DNA of 64,000 nt from Pectinatus haikarae. Lineage in GTDB: Bacteria; Bacillota; Negativicutes; Selenomonadales; Selenomonadaceae. The DNA is taken from the NCBI RefSeq assembly GCF_015732185.1, contig NZ_WIQM01000014.1:124001-188000 (forward strand). Reading direction: 5' to 3'. The notes beneath the pieces are model-generated. The model saw only the letters and a program-made list of their open reading frames with translations. It did not search any database and was not told the DNA's origin. How positions within the stretch are numbered: position 1 is the first letter of the stretch; the number at the start of each line of letters is the position of its first letter. The position numbers and the translations under genes are program-made. Positions 62,972 through 64,000 of the stretch are shown piece by piece.

Positions 62972-64000
62972 TTACAATATGCCACCCACACCTTTAAATT
63001 TTTCTATAAAAGCAGATATTTTTTGAAAAACGGTTTGTTTTTTCATTAAATATTTAGGGTTAAGTGGGCTCATTTTAGGAAGTACTTCATTTAGTTCTGT
63101 TCCGTTTTCGCTGGCGTATTCTTTTTTTAATGAAGTGAGGAGGTACCGCTTTGCGGCATCTTGGTTAAGCTCTTCGGCATGAATTAATTCTTCCGCCTCT
63201 CGTTTTTGTTCAGCTTGAGCAAACGAGAAAAAGGCATCTATGATACTTACCTTGTCTGAAAATTTATCTAAGTCTGTTTGATTAATAAAATCGACCATCA
63301 AACTTTCTTTTGCACGATTACCTACACTGGAGCGAATCAAACGACGAACATCTTCCACCAAGGTTTCTTTGTCTTGTGATTTTTTATTTTTCTCAAATAT
63401 CAGTTCTAGAATATAATCCAGATTTATCTCTTGTGATTTTAAAAGATCAACCTCAAAGACAACATCATCCCAATCAACCGAAGATGTTTCCTTTTGCTTC
63501 CCGGCGCTTTCCCTGCGGAGCCAGTCACGAATATCATTATAGGTGGAACGATAATCTTGAATTGTTCTTTCTTCCGGCATTGCTATTTCTTGCATAGCGG
63601 CGATTTCTTCATCGCTTACATAGCGGGTAGCTTTGAATGTTTCAACGGCTTGAGGGTCTTCTAAATTAACCGATTGCAAAGCTTTCAAACTCGCAAACTC
63701 ATCATAGTTTTGTAGTATGTTCTCAACTCGCAAATACTCTCCAAATAGCTTAGAAAAGTCTTTTTTATCCTTTTCAGTTACGATTTTATCAATATTAGGA
63801 AAACGTGTGCTTAACTCCTTGACCACTTCTACATAGCCGCGACGGGCTTCACCAGTGGTAATGTCGGTAAAACCTTGCATATACTCTTTATAGCTTTTTT
63901 CCAACACAACATTTTTTGTATTTGTATCTCCAAAGAGCGTAATGGCGTCAACAGTTGCTTTTTCCAAATCCCTAAAGGTAACAATGTTCCCAAAAGTCTT
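62972..64000 (-). CDS. hsdR: Type I restriction enzyme R subunit, C-terminal part (5' end outside window)
   Basis: The frame is open to the window edge (upstream codons read [15 protein letters not shown]), so only the last 342 residues are seen. The segment HGNIVTF-like start, [43 protein letters not shown], and [20 protein letters not shown] match the helical C-terminal domain of HsdR. The ATPase/nuclease motor lies outside the window. Its end is 100 bases from the recombinase remnant, suggesting a mobile defence cluster. Confidence 0.88.
   Translation of the reverse strand, partial: KTFGNIVTFRDLEKATVDAITLFGDTNTKNVVLEKSYKEYMQGFTDITTGEARRGYVEVVKELSTRFPNIDKIVTEKDKKDFSKLFGEYLRVENILQNYDEFASLKALQSVNLEDPQAVETFKATRYVSDEEIAAMQEIAMPEERTIQDYRSTYNDIRDWLRRESAGKQKETSSVDWDDVVFEVDLLKSQEINLDYILELIFEKNKKSQDKETLVEDVRRLIRSSVGNRAKESLMVDFINQTDLDKFSDKVSIIDAFFSFAQAEQKREAEELIHAEELNQDAAKRYLLTSLKKEYASENGTELNEVLPKMSPLNPKYLMKKQTVFQKISAFIEKFKGVGGIL

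Noticed and set aside
1-64000. CRISPR arrays, rRNA and tRNA genes
   Set aside because: No regularly spaced repeats were seen, and no 16S/23S-like or cloverleaf sequence with a GTTCGA-type T loop was recognised by eye. A tRNAscan run would settle the tRNA question.

Overview
The window looks like chromosomal DNA of a low-GC, non-sporulating member of the Firmicutes. Several Firmicutes gene orders are kept: ctsR-mcsA-mcsB-clpC-radA-yacL-ispD-ispF-gltX-cysE-cysS-mrnC, and divIC-S1 gene-tilS-hpt-ftsH without the spoIIE found there in Bacillus. T-boxes, Firmicutes riboswitches, and a biotin-domain-less carboxyltransferase point to a Negativicutes-type anaerobe (Selenomonas/Pectinatus/Megamonas-like). 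That last assignment is an inference from gene content, not a measured placement.

Layout. 1-12.4 kb: end of tmcAL, then a minus-strand dnaE/beta-CASP/DUF1292 group, leuS behind a Leu T-box, an asparaginase, and a small AT-rich accessory patch (ABM-like protein, decayed LysE exporter, HxlR regulator, GNAT). 12.5-16 kb: an ABC transporter (ATPase plus duplicated permease) preceded by an M-box riboswitch and an overlapping 28-codon ORF. 16-19.1 kb: zinc uptake znuC-znuB-zur, divergent from znuA, sharing a palindromic operator. 19.1-33.2 kb: folT with a THF riboswitch and the long conserved stress/tRNA-synthetase/isoprenoid cluster. 33.3-37.9 kb: ileS with an Ile T-box, then a NlpC/P60 hydrolase with a c-di-AMP riboswitch. 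37.9-41.8 kb: histidine kinase plus ANTAR regulator and a carboxyltransferase gene with tandem promoters. 41.9-43.7 kb: an intact IS1182-like element. 43.8-52.4 kb: ftsH-hpt-tilS-S1-divIC, a GT28 glycosyltransferase, and a usp/gamma-CA/ndk/cobalamin adenosyltransferase run. 52.4-57.9 kb: tcdA and a hexonate operon (LgoD-like dehydrogenase, uxaB, uxaA). 57.8-62.6 kb: recJ and a Fur-type feoA-feoB iron operon. 62.6-64 kb: remnant of a large serine recombinase and the 3' part of hsdR, which looks like the edge of a mobile or defence region.

The window is rich in cis-acting RNA: two T-boxes and M-box, THF and c-di-AMP riboswitches, plus a probable SD-sequestering leader before cysE. Metal homeostasis is a theme (Zn, Fe, probable Mg-linked ABC system). 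The most attractive lead is the M-box-controlled ABC transporter: it has no substrate-binding protein beside it, and its magnesium-sensing leader suggests a transport role different from the anion import implied by its family name.
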